Assembly: GCA_019309605.1 (NCBI GenBank)
Contig: JAFDFW010000037.1
Location: 1 to 24,749, forward strand
Source: Deltaproteobacteria bacterium
GTDB taxonomy: Bacteria; Myxococcota_A; Polyangia; Polyangiales; Houyiibacteriaceae
DNA length: 24,749 bases
Direction: 5' to 3'
The notes under the pieces were generated by a model. That model saw only the letters and a list, made by a program, of their open reading frames with translations. It was not told the DNA's origin and did not search any database. Of this stretch, positions 15,547 through 23,270 are shown piece by piece; the first letter of the stretch is position 1, and the number at the start of each line of letters is the position of its first letter. The position numbers were made by a program, and so were the translations under genes.

Positions 15547-16815
15547 ATGACGATGGATCGGCGATGGTATAGTCCAGGCGCATTGCGCTGCAGCCCGCAA
15601 CTCCTGTTGGCACCTGCCCTGCTTTTGGTGGTCGCCGCCTGTAGCGGGGCGCGCTCGCGTCCGTCGACGCCCTGTATGTCGGATGCCGAGTGCCGGGCGG
15701 ACCGAATCTGTCACGAGGGCAGGTGCCGCTTCGTCGAAGAGGTGCTCGCCGAGCTCGCGGTGCCACCCGACGCAGCCGAACCCGGCGCCGGGCCGCGCAG
15801 CGCCAACGGATTCATGGGAGACGCTGCACACACCGGGCGGAGCGAAAACCGCGGGCCCTCCGCAAGCCCCTCCCCTGCCTGGACGTATCAGACCGGGGCG
15901 CGGGTCTTCGCATCGCCAGTCGTCGGGGGCGACGGCACAGTCTATGTGGGTTCATTGGATGGGCAGTTCGTCGCGTTGAACCCGGACGGTTCGTTGAAGT
16001 GGCGCTACTCGGCCGGACAGAAGATCTACCCGAGCGCGCTCGTTGCAGGTACCTCGGTCATTTTCGGAACTCACCAACAAGAGCTCGTCTCGCTTTCCCT
16101 TGAGGGACAACCCAGGTGGAAGCTTCCCCTTCAGGACCTGGTCGACGCATCGGCCACCTTGGGCCCGGATGGCAAGGTCTATGTAGTGGCCAACGGCGCT
16201 TACGCCGTAGACCTGCTGGGCCGTTTGCACTGGCACAAGCCGACAGCCGATCACGTTCGGACCGCACCGGTGATTCACCCCGCGGGCCTAGTGGTCATCG
16301 GCACCACGGAGGGCTCGCTCGTGGCGCTTCGCCTCGATGGCTCTGTCGCTTGGGAGGTAGCACTCGGCGGTGCGATCGAAGGCGCAGCCTCGGTCGACGA
16401 CGGAGGTCGAATCTACACGGGCACGGGCCGCGGAGAAATCGTGCAGCTAGACCAAGCTGGCTCCGTCCGCTGGAGATTCAAGACCGGCGACGAGGTTCGA
16501 GCCACGCCGGCGATCGCGCGAGACGGCACCGTCATCGTCGGCTCGTATGACGGCAGCGTGTATGCAATAAGCCCCACGGGCGCCCTTCGCTGGAAGGTGG
16601 CCACCGGGGGCCGGGTACGAGCCTCCGCTCGCATCGATGCGGATGGTCGCATCTACGTGGGATCACAAGACAATTTTCTCTACTGCATCGACCCCAGTGG
16701 TTCTGTGCTCTGGCGATACAACGTCGGTCAGGATGTCGACTCGACAGTGGAGATCGGATCGGACGGAACCCTTTACTTCGGTTCCGACGACGGTGGGGTT
16801 CACGCCCTGCGATAG
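15547..16815 (+). CDS. PQQ-like beta-propeller lipoprotein
   Basis: This 422-residue product has a lipobox (LVVAAC, Cys32). A small disulphide module comes first (Cys43, 49, 55, 60, CMSDAECRADRICHEGRC), then about eight repeats of the type YVGSLDGQFVALNPDG followed by SLKWRY, seen between residues ~120 and 422. This is the PQQ/BamB-type propeller signature; repeats occur in proteins with or without a PQQ cofactor, and no dehydrogenase active-site motif is visible, so a binding or scaffold role is more likely than catalysis. Either ATG 15547 or ATG 15553 could start translation. The stop lies five bases before the RNase R start, so the two may be co-transcribed. Confidence 0.88.
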   Translation: MTMDRRWYSPGALRCSPQLLLAPALLLVVAACSGARSRPSTPCMSDAECRADRICHEGRCRFVEEVLAELAVPPDAAEPGAGPRSANGFMGDAAHTGRSENRGPSASPSPAWTYQTGARVFASPVVGGDGTVYVGSLDGQFVALNPDGSLKWRYSAGQKIYPSALVAGTSVIFGTHQQELVSLSLEGQPRWKLPLQDLVDASATLGPDGKVYVVANGAYAVDLLGRLHWHKPTADHVRTAPVIHPAGLVVIGTTEGSLVALRLDGSVAWEVALGGAIEGAASVDDGGRIYTGTGRGEIVQLDQAGSVRWRFKTGDEVRATPAIARDGTVIVGSYDGSVYAISPTGALRWKVATGGRVRASARIDADGRIYVGSQDNFLYCIDPSGSVLWRYNVGQDVDSTVEIGSDGTLYFGSDDGGVHALR

Positions 16816-16820
16816 AAAAC

Positions 16821-19317
16821 ATGAAAAAAGATATTCCTGAGAAAGAAGAAATCCTGCAGGTGCTGCAGGCACACTCCCCTCGCGCGATGCATGTTGGGGC
16901 GCTTTGCGAACGGCTCGACGTTTCGCGCGGCGCAAAGGAAGATCGTCCGGCGCCTATTGCTACTTGCCGACGAGAATCTCGTCCGTGAAATGCCCGGTCT
17001 ACGTTTTCGAGCGCTCGACGGCGCGAAGAACCAGAAGCGCGGCCGAGAACAGATCAAAGCCGGTCGAGGTCGCGGAAGGAAAGCGAAAGAAGCGGAACGC
17101 GCGGAGCTCACGCCGCCCGAGCGTCCGGCTATCCAAGGCCGGTTGACCATGACACGGCAAGGATATGGCTTCGTCAACGTATACGACGGAAGCCCCGACG
17201 TGTTCATTCCGCCCGATGCGGTCGGCCCGGCGCTTCACGGCGATACGGTCCAGCTTCGGGCCCGTGCGTCAGCAAAGGGCCGCGAAGGACGCATCGTTGG
17301 CATCGTCGAACGGCGGCTGCAGAACGTGACCGGAACACTGCATCCGCGAGGGCGCGGGGTGAGCTTCGAACCCGACGACGAGCGCTTGCGTGCTCCCATG
17401 CGTGTCGTCGGCAAGGTCCCGAAGGTCGCCAAGAAGGACGACGTAGTGCTCGCGGAAATCGTGACGTTTCCCCAACGGCGTGAGGACCGGCCGGAGGTGC
17501 GCATCTTGGATGTGCTTGGCGCACAAGGTGTTGCGCGAATCGAGGTTGAGAAAATCAAGATCCGCGATGGCATCCGAGAAGTGTTTCCGGATGACGTCGA
17601 ACAAGAATCGGCCGCCCTCCCCGCCCGCGTGGACCGCGACGTCGCACAGCGTCGTGAGGATCTACGGGACATCGACCTGGTCACGATCGACCCTGAAACG
17701 GCTCGAGACCACGACGATGCCATCTGGGTAGAACGCGAAGGCGACGGGTTCCATCTCATCGTCGCGATCGCGGACGTGTCTCACTACGTCACCGAAGGCA
17801 GCCCCATGGACCGCGAGGCGATAAGCCGCGGCACGAGCGTCTATCTACCGGACCGCGCGATCCCCATGTTGCCGCCAGAACTCTCGACCAACCTCGCGTC
17901 GCTCGTGCCCAACCGCGATCGTCTGTGCATGGCGGTCGAGATGCACATCGATGACAAGGGACACGTGAGTTCCCATCGCATCTTCGAAGGGGTGATGCGT
18001 TCACACGGGAAGCTCTACTACGAAGGCGTGGCTCGGGCGCTCGGGCTCACTCAAGGTGGCCCTCACCAACCATCAGCCGAAAAGCGAATCCCGACACTGA
18101 AGATTCTCCTGGACCTTTCACAGCGGCTTCGAGCCCGGCGCCTCAAGCGAGGCTCGCTGGATTTTGATCTGCCCGAAGGAAAGATCGTCCTCGACACGAA
18201 CGGAGAGCCAAAGGAGATCGTCCAGTCCCGAAAAGACCCAGGGATTCGGCAGGCGTACCGAATCGTCGAGGACATGATGCTGGTGACCAACGAAACGGTC
18301 GCCGCGCACATCAAACGGCACTCTGCGCCCGGCGTGTTTCGAGTCCACGGAAAGCCGGATCCGGAACGTATCTCCATGTTTTGTCAGGTGGCAAAGTCGT
18401 TTGGGTACGACCTGGAAGAGGAGTCGGCGGCCACGCCCAAACAGCTCAGCAAGTTTCTTCGCCAGATCGAGGGCACGAACGAGGCATCGCTGCTGCGGTA
18501 CCTGCTGCTGCGGGCAATGCAGCAAGCGATCTACGACACCGATCCGACTACCGGACACTTCGCACTCGCGGCCAAGGACTACCTGCACTTCACCTCCCCG
18601 ATTCGGCGCTATCCCGACTTGCTGGTTCATCGGATCCTCCGGCGCATGATTCGGAACGAGAATCTCGATTCGGCTTCACTGCGTCCCCGTCTGCAGCGTT
18701 TCGCAGCACAGGCGAGCGAAGCCGAGCGACGCGCGATGATCGTGGAACGCGACGTCATGGACGTCTACCGAACGATCTACATGCAGAAGCACATCGGGGA
18801 TGAATTCGATGGGCGGATTTCGGGCTTTGCGCCGTTTGGGATCTACATTCAGCTCTCGGATCCTTTCGTGAGCGTCTTGCTGCCGTTCGAGCAACTCGAA
18901 GACACATACGAACCCGATGATTTAGGTATTCGCTTGATCGGGATTCGCACCTCGAAGATCTTCACGATGAACGACCCAGTGACGGTGCGGATCGAAGACG
19001 CCAACGTCCAAGCCCGTGACGTCGTGGGCTCACTGCTGGCTCACCAGCCAGCGGAAGCGCCTACACAGGTTCGGAGAAAACAGGGCGGCGCCCGGCAGAT
19101 GCGGGGCGGGGCCCCGAAAGCGCGTGGCACGGCCCCGAAGAAGCGGGGTGACGCGCCCAAGGAGCGGGACGCGGCGCGAAAGGATGGGCGAGACGAGCCG
19201 CGGAAAAGGCGCGGCCCGGCAAAAAAGCGCCGTGATGAATCGAGAAAGCAGGGCGCAGGACCGAAAGAAGGGGCCACAGGGCCTCGGAAGCGGACGCGAC
19301 GCACACGACGCAAGTGA
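16821..19317 (+). CDS. rnr: Ribonuclease R, with an apparent one-base frameshift near the N-terminus
   Basis: RNase R is a 3'-5' exoribonuclease that degrades structured RNA. The long frame from 16891 covers the cold-shock-like domains (RQGYGFVNVYDGSPDVFIPP), the RNB catalytic core (TIDPETARDHDDAIWV near 17690; NLASLVPNRDRLCMAVEM near 17890) and an S1 domain (IGDEFDGRISGFAPFGIYIQL near 18793). The winged-helix start (MKKDIPEKEEILQVLQAHSP, from ATG 16821) is in another frame, which stops at 16986-16988. Joining them near 16944 (GAKED to VRRLLLLADENLV) restores a normal N-terminus if one extra base is removed. The last ~75 residues are a very basic Lys/Arg/Pro repeat-like tail (RGTAPKKRGDAPKERD). 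Its stop overlaps the phosphorylase start. Confidence 0.9.
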
Positions 19318-20648
19318 TGGCGCGGAAGAAGCGGCAACCTTTGGCGGTTCCAGAGCTGATCGTTCGCAAGCGCGAGGGCGAGAAGCTCGGCGAGCAGGAG
19401 ATCCGAGATCTGGTTGCTGGATTCATGGACGGCTCGGTCGCGGACTACCAGATGAGCGCGCTGGCGATGGCCGTCTACTTCCGGGGCATGGACTTCGACG
19501 AGACCGTCGCGATGACCCTTGCGATGCGTGATAGCGGCAAGGTCGTTAGCCTCGACCAGATCGATGCTCCCAAAGTGGATAAGCACTCGACCGGAGGTGT
19601 TGGGGACAAGGTCAGCATCTGCCTTGCGCCGATCGTTGCGGCCTGTGGAGTCGCGGTGCCGATGATGAGCGGTCGTGGCCTTGGGCACACGGGAGGCACG
19701 CTCGACAAACTCGAGGCGATTCCCGGCTTCCGGGTCGATCTGTCCGTGAGGGAGTTTCGCGGACAACTTCGGAAGATCGGATGCGCGCTCATCGGCCAGA
19801 CCGGCGACCTGGCGCCTGCGGACAAGCGCCTGTACGCACTGCGGGACGTCACGGGGACGGTCGAATCGATCCCGCTCATCACCTCGAGCATCCTCTCGAA
19901 AAAGCTCGCCGAAGGAATCGACGCGTTGGTCCTCGACGTGAAGGTCGGCCGGGGAGCCTTCATGAAGACCGAATCGGACGCCAGAGAGCTCGCGCGCTGC
20001 CTGGTACGAGTTGGAACGCTTGTAGGGAAACGCGTCTCCGCCCTGCTCACCGATATGAATACCCCGATCGGGTACACGATCGGGAACGCGCTGGAAACAA
20101 CCGAGGCGCTCGAGATACTTCATGGCCGAGGACCAGACGATCTCAGGGAGCTCACGTACGAACTGGCTGCCGAGATGCTGCGCGCCGCGGGGCTGGTCAA
20201 GAGCAAGTCGCAAGGGCTGCGACACATCGAACAGCAGGTGGCCAACGGAACCGCGCTCGAAAAGATGCGGGAGATCGTCGATGCACAGGGTGGTGATCCC
20301 CGCGTTGTCGACGCGCCCGACCAGCTCGCCGTGGCGCGTCACCGCACGACGGTTACCTCGGAGGCCACTGGGTACGTCACCGACATCGATCCGCTCGAGT
20401 TAGGCTACGCATCGATGGGGTTGGGCGCGGGGCGCAGCCGTGCCGAAGATAGCGTCGACGCTGGCGCCGGGATTCGCTTGCATGTTCAGCGAGGCGACCA
20501 GGTGCGAGAGGGCGACGCGCTCGCAACCTTGTATACGTCGGAGCGTGCGCGTCTCCGCGTAGCTGCGGACCGCGTGGGCGCATCGTTTCGAATCGGCAAG
20601 CGTCGCCCGCGGCTCCGGAGCCGCCTCATCGAGACGATTCGGCGCTGA
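19317..20648 (+). CDS. deoA: Thymidine/pyrimidine-nucleoside phosphorylase
   Basis: This ~443-residue enzyme should cleave pyrimidine nucleosides with phosphate to base and (deoxy)ribose-1-phosphate in salvage. The phosphate-binding KHSTGGVGDK is at residues 89-98, and the family signature SGRGLGHTGGTLDKLE at 118-133. Further conserved blocks are DLAPADKRLYALRDVTGTVES and TSSILSKK, which carry the substrate-contacting Arg, Ser and Lys. The C-terminal domain has a biotinyl-like hammerhead fold pattern (VQRGDQVREGDALATLYT). ATG 19317 shares one base with the RNase R stop; an in-frame GTG at 19314 is the alternative. I cannot separate thymidine phosphorylase from the broader pyrimidine enzyme by sequence alone. 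Its 3' end overlaps the convergent lipoprotein gene by 23 bases. Confidence 0.93.
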   Translation: MARKKRQPLAVPELIVRKREGEKLGEQEIRDLVAGFMDGSVADYQMSALAMAVYFRGMDFDETVAMTLAMRDSGKVVSLDQIDAPKVDKHSTGGVGDKVSICLAPIVAACGVAVPMMSGRGLGHTGGTLDKLEAIPGFRVDLSVREFRGQLRKIGCALIGQTGDLAPADKRLYALRDVTGTVESIPLITSSILSKKLAEGIDALVLDVKVGRGAFMKTESDARELARCLVRVGTLVGKRVSALLTDMNTPIGYTIGNALETTEALEILHGRGPDDLRELTYELAAEMLRAAGLVKSKSQGLRHIEQQVANGTALEKMREIVDAQGGDPRVVDAPDQLAVARHRTTVTSEATGYVTDIDPLELGYASMGLGAGRSRAEDSVDAGAGIRLHVQRGDQVREGDALATLYTSERARLRVAADRVGASFRIGKRRPRLRSRLIETIRR

Positions 20649-21084
20649 CCCGGCAAGCTTCATGGGCGCCCGACATGATCTGTGAGCGAATCTCGCGGTA
20701 CTCAGGTGAATCGACGTACACGGTGCCGGGAAAATCAGCGCTGGCAGCGTATTTCTGTCCAAGTTCCTCGATGAAGCCCGTTTCGTAATCGACGCACGAG
20801 TCCCGAGATGGTTCGCGCAGGCCAATTCGGCCACGCGCGGTCTCGGGTGTGTCACCTCCGATCCACGCACCACGCAGGGTATGCCCTTCGTCGTCGCCGA
20901 TTGGGACGAGCTCGCGCACGCTCGCCCCTTCGAGGCATACCCGGACACTAGCGCCGCTAAAGTTGTCAGAAATTGTAACCGTGTAGAGTGCCGTCGCTGG
21001 AGGTCGCTCGTCCAGAGGGGATGACTCAGGGGCATGCGCGCATCCGAGGAGGCACAGGAATCCGACAACTCTCCATAGTTTCAT
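20626..21084 (-). CDS. Small lipoprotein, function unknown
   Basis: This ~152-residue product has a signal peptide (MKLWRVVGFLCLLGC) with a clean lipobox at Cys15. The start is set at ATG 21084 because AGGGG lies about eight bases upstream; an in-frame TTG at 21102 lies before that ribosome site and is rejected. The mature part has a strand-rich segment (ATALYTVTISDNFSGASVRVCLEG) that faintly resembles the N-terminal beta-domain of M61-type peptidases, but no HExxH is present and the protein is far too short for a peptidase. That similarity is weak and only my reading. The stop lies inside the 3' end of the convergent phosphorylase gene. Confidence 0.75.
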   Translation of the reverse strand: MKLWRVVGFLCLLGCAHAPESSPLDERPPATALYTVTISDNFSGASVRVCLEGASVRELVPIGDDEGHTLRGAWIGGDTPETARGRIGLREPSRDSCVDYETGFIEELGQKYAASADFPGTVYVDSPEYREIRSQIMSGAHEACRVSAESSR

Positions 21085-21303
21085 AAGGCCGTAACCCCTC
21101 AAAATTCATAGGGTATTCGCCATAGATCGCCAGTGCCTTGGCGGTACAGTTCGGGCGAAACATCTGGGCTGCATGAACGTAGTCCATGTCATGACGCACG
21201 TTTCGCTTTTAGATTGCGGCAAGCGATCGGGTTGGCTAGCGTGCCCTATGAAGAAGCGGGGGAATGGGATTGGTCCCTGACGCCGTGTTGCATCTACCGG
21301 GGC

Positions 21304-21337
21304 CTTTCTTGTTGCTCCTGATGCTCTTACAAGAAAG
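21304..21337 (+). promoter_or_regulatory. Inverted repeat abutting the precursor ribosome-binding site
   Basis: CTTTCTTGT (21304-21312) and ACAAGAAAG (21329-21337) are a perfect 9-bp inverted repeat with a 16-base spacer. The right arm ends on the first base of the GAGGA ribosome site (21337-21341), eight bases before the ATG at 21350. It could be a repressor operator or an mRNA hairpin controlling translation. The remaining gap (21085-21303) shows no further convincing signal. Confidence 0.5.
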
Positions 21338-21349
21338 AGGAAAGAAACA

Positions 21350-21610
21350 ATGAACTCAGCACTCAAGCACACGATCATCGCGATGGCGACTGTGGCACTC
21401 AGCATGACCGCAGCATGCAAGTCGGACGATGGTCCGGAGGCGAGCGAGGCGACGACAGGCGCCGAGGCTGCAGAAGCGGCACCGGCCGAAGCAGCCGCTC
21501 CCGCCGAAGAGGGCGCTGCAGAAGCCTCCTGTGGCGAGGGCAACTGTAGTGGCGCCAAGGAAGGCGAAGCTTCCTGTGGCGAAGGCAGCTGCGGCGGCGC
21601 CAAGGAATAG
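21350..21610 (+). CDS. Bufferin/HvfA-like RiPP precursor peptide with lipoprotein-type signal
   Basis: This 86-residue product is the likely substrate of the DUF692/DUF2063 pair encoded next. It has an N-terminal signal (basic KH, hydrophobic core, then MTAAC), giving either a lipidated Cys23 or cleavage before it. An Ala/Glu/Pro-rich spacer covers residues 28-58. The C-terminus has four Cys pentads in exact register: EASCG (58-62), EGNCS (63-67), spacer GAKEG, EASCG (73-77), EGSCG (78-82), then GAKE. The pentads resemble EGKCG repeats of HvfA, whose Cys are converted by MNIO enzymes into copper-binding heterocycles. GAGGA lies eight bases before the ATG. Modification and metal binding here are inferred from family and context. 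An ordinary small lipoprotein is the alternative. Confidence 0.85.
   Translation: MNSALKHTIIAMATVALSMTAACKSDDGPEASEATTGAEAAEAAPAEAAAPAEEGAAEASCGEGNCSGAKEGEASCGEGSCGGAKE
21524..21607 (+). repeat. Two 39-base coding repeats in the precursor gene
   Basis: Units at 21524-21562 and 21569-21607 are separated by six bases and agree at 33 of 39 positions. Most differences are synonymous or conservative, and each unit encodes A-S-C-G-E-G-x-C-x-G-A-K-E. This indicates duplication of a functional core peptide module with purifying pressure on the Cys, Glu and Gly codons. Confidence 0.85.
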
Positions 21611-21621
21611 ACAAAGGTCAC

Positions 21622-21641
21622 GCTGCTCTCAACAGAGCAGC
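21622..21641 (+). terminator. Hairpin just after the precursor gene
   Basis: GCTGCTCT (21622-21629) and AGAGCAGC (21634-21641) form a perfect 8-bp stem with a four-base loop, 11 bases past the precursor stop. No T-run follows, so it may protect the 3' end of the short precursor mRNA or act with the stronger terminator downstream. Confidence 0.5.
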
Positions 21642-21650
21642 ATCGTGTTT

Positions 21651-21690
21651 GAAGCCGCGGCGACAAGTGTCGCCGCGGCTTCTTTCTTTT
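21651..21690 (+). terminator. Strong intrinsic terminator between precursor and MNIO genes
   Basis: GAAGCCGCGGCGACA (21651-21665) pairs perfectly with TGTCGCCGCGGCTTC (21668-21682), followed by TTTCTTTT. This is a textbook Rho-independent terminator. It lies inside the putative operon, ending ten bases before the MNIO start codon, so it should let abundant precursor mRNA form with limited read-through into the enzyme genes. Confidence 0.88.
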
Positions 21691-21700
21691 GAGAGACCAA

Positions 21701-22543
21701 ATGACTCGAGACGTCGCCGGAATAGGCCTAGGGCTGCGATACGACCTCGCGACCGAGCTCCTCGAACGACGTCCGAAGAGCGTCGCCTGGCTGGAGATCC
21801 ATCCGGAAAATTACATCGATCGCGGCGGCCGCTATCAAGAGATGTTGGAGCTGGCTCGCGAAGACTGGCCGGTCGTGACGCATGGATTGAGCACGTGCTT
21901 GGGTTCGGTGGAGCCTTTCGATGCGAGCTACTTGAAGGAACTCGGAGGGTTCCTGAAGGACCTCGAGGTCCCGTGGCACAGCGAGCACTTGTGCCTAGGC
22001 GGAGCCGACGATCGCTTCTTCCACGATCTGCTCCCGCTTCCGTTCACCGAGGAGGCGGCACAGATCGCGTCGCAACGACTGACGGAAGTGCGCGACGCCA
22101 TCGGGGTTCCGCTGGCGCTCGAGAACGCGAGTTACTACGCCCCGCAAGGCCCGGATGGCTTGGCAGAGGCCGACTTCGTAGTGGAGGTCCTCGAGAAAGC
22201 AGACGCGAAGCTGCTGCTGGACGTCAACAACGTTTATGTGAACGGCCGCAATTTCGGCTTCGATCCCAAGGCGTATATGGACAGGATCCCAATGGAACGC
22301 GTGGTGCAGATCCACGTCGCCGGCCACTTCGTCCGCGACGACGGCCTGCGCATCGACACGCACGGCGAGCCGGTCCCCGACGACGTGTACGAGCTTCTCG
22401 ACTATACGCTGCGCAAGACAGGCCCAGTGCCGGTGCTCCTCGAGCGCGACAACAACGTGCCGCCGCTCGACGAGCTCCTGTCCGAGGTCGACGATCTCTG
22501 GAAAATTTATCGCAATGCGACGGGGGCCGACGTTGCTCGCTGA
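21701..22543 (+). CDS. DUF692 multinuclear non-haem iron oxidase (MNIO), bufferin maturase-like
   Basis: This 280-residue TIM-barrel enzyme belongs to the MbnB/BufB/HvfB family, which uses two or three iron atoms to oxidise peptide Cys. Expected metal and core motifs are present: HPENY (34-38), THGLS with His61, HSEHL with His96, ALENASY with Glu141, LLDVNNVYVN with Asp174, QIHVAGH with His205 and His209, DTHGEPV with Asp219 and His221, and LERDNN with Glu248. ATG 21701 is preferred over the TTG at 21689, which lies in the terminator T-tract; the ribosome site (GAGAG) is weak. It overlaps the DUF2063 gene by 29 bases. The upstream Cys-pentad peptide is its likely substrate. Confidence 0.93.
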   Translation: MTRDVAGIGLGLRYDLATELLERRPKSVAWLEIHPENYIDRGGRYQEMLELAREDWPVVTHGLSTCLGSVEPFDASYLKELGGFLKDLEVPWHSEHLCLGGADDRFFHDLLPLPFTEEAAQIASQRLTEVRDAIGVPLALENASYYAPQGPDGLAEADFVVEVLEKADAKLLLDVNNVYVNGRNFGFDPKAYMDRIPMERVVQIHVAGHFVRDDGLRIDTHGEPVPDDVYELLDYTLRKTGPVPVLLERDNNVPPLDELLSEVDDLWKIYRNATGADVAR

Positions 22544-23270
22544 CCATGCGAAGGCCATGCAACGCGTCTGCTTCGGCGCGGAGCCGAGTAAAGCCGACCT
22601 CGAGCTACTTGGGTCGCGCGAGCGCTGGCTGGTCTATCGGGACCTCGTCCGTACTCGACTCAGCAACGTGATCGGGGTTGCTCTCGCTCGCACCAAGAGC
22701 GCGATCGGGGATGAGGCCTTTAGCCGAGCCATCGATGAGTGGCTCGCCACCGGCAGCCCGAGGACCCGATACTTGCGCTACGTCCCAAGTGAGCTCGCCG
22801 AGTTTGCGATTCCAATCTGGCAACGCACGGAGGCACCCTGGGTCGCAGACCTCGCAGGCTACGAGATCGCGGCATGGGAGGTGCGACACGCGCCCCGAAA
22901 CCCCACCCCGTCAGCCGAGTTCGCGTTCGATAGCAAGCCCGTCCTCGCAGCAGGGGTGAAGGTTCTCCGCCTCGCGTACCCAGTCCAAAACGAGCCGACC
23001 CCCAACACAGGCTACGCACCGGACCCTACGATCCTCTGCCTATACCGCGACAAGAACCACAGAACGATCCCGCGAAAACTCAACCCACTGGCCGCAGACC
23101 TCCTCGAAGCCTGGCGCGCCGCAGATCAAACCGTAGCCGAATCCGTCCAACAAGTAGCAGCGGCCCACCACGCCCAAATCACCCCCGTCTTCATAGAAAA
23201 ACTCTCCACCCTAATCGCCGACTCCATCCAAAGAGGCATCCTCCTAGGGGGACACTCTCCCCCCTCCTAA
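22515..23270 (+). CDS. DUF2063 protein, BufC/HvfC-like partner of the MNIO
   Basis: This 251-residue protein has an N-terminal helical DUF2063 domain (about residues 8-100: LLADHAKAMQRVCFGAE, LVYRDLVRTRLSNVIG, RYLRYVPSELAEFA). A second domain with AYPVQNEPTPNTGYAPDP and RTIPRKLNPLAADLLEAW resembles the C-terminal part of HvfC/BufC. In characterised systems this partner delivers the precursor to the MNIO. It starts within the MNIO gene (ATG 22515; a TTG at 22533 is an alternative), so translation is coupled. From about 22890 on, the coding strand becomes unusually A/C-rich, and the last residues (LLGGHSPPS) are encoded by one arm of a long inverted repeat. Confidence 0.9.
   Translation: MRRGPTLLADHAKAMQRVCFGAEPSKADLELLGSRERWLVYRDLVRTRLSNVIGVALARTKSAIGDEAFSRAIDEWLATGSPRTRYLRYVPSELAEFAIPIWQRTEAPWVADLAGYEIAAWEVRHAPRNPTPSAEFAFDSKPVLAAGVKVLRLAYPVQNEPTPNTGYAPDPTILCLYRDKNHRTIPRKLNPLAADLLEAWRAADQTVAESVQQVAAAHHAQITPVFIEKLSTLIADSIQRGILLGGHSPPS

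Noticed and set aside
19041..20342. Minus-strand frame of 433 codons antisense to RNase R and the phosphorylase
   Set aside because: It mirrors two strongly supported plus-strand genes and has the His/Arg/Asp-rich look of antisense translation in high-GC DNA.
21649..22671. Plus-strand frame of 340 codons over the MNIO gene
   Set aside because: Extreme Arg content, no motif, and overlaps the clearly conserved DUF692 frame.
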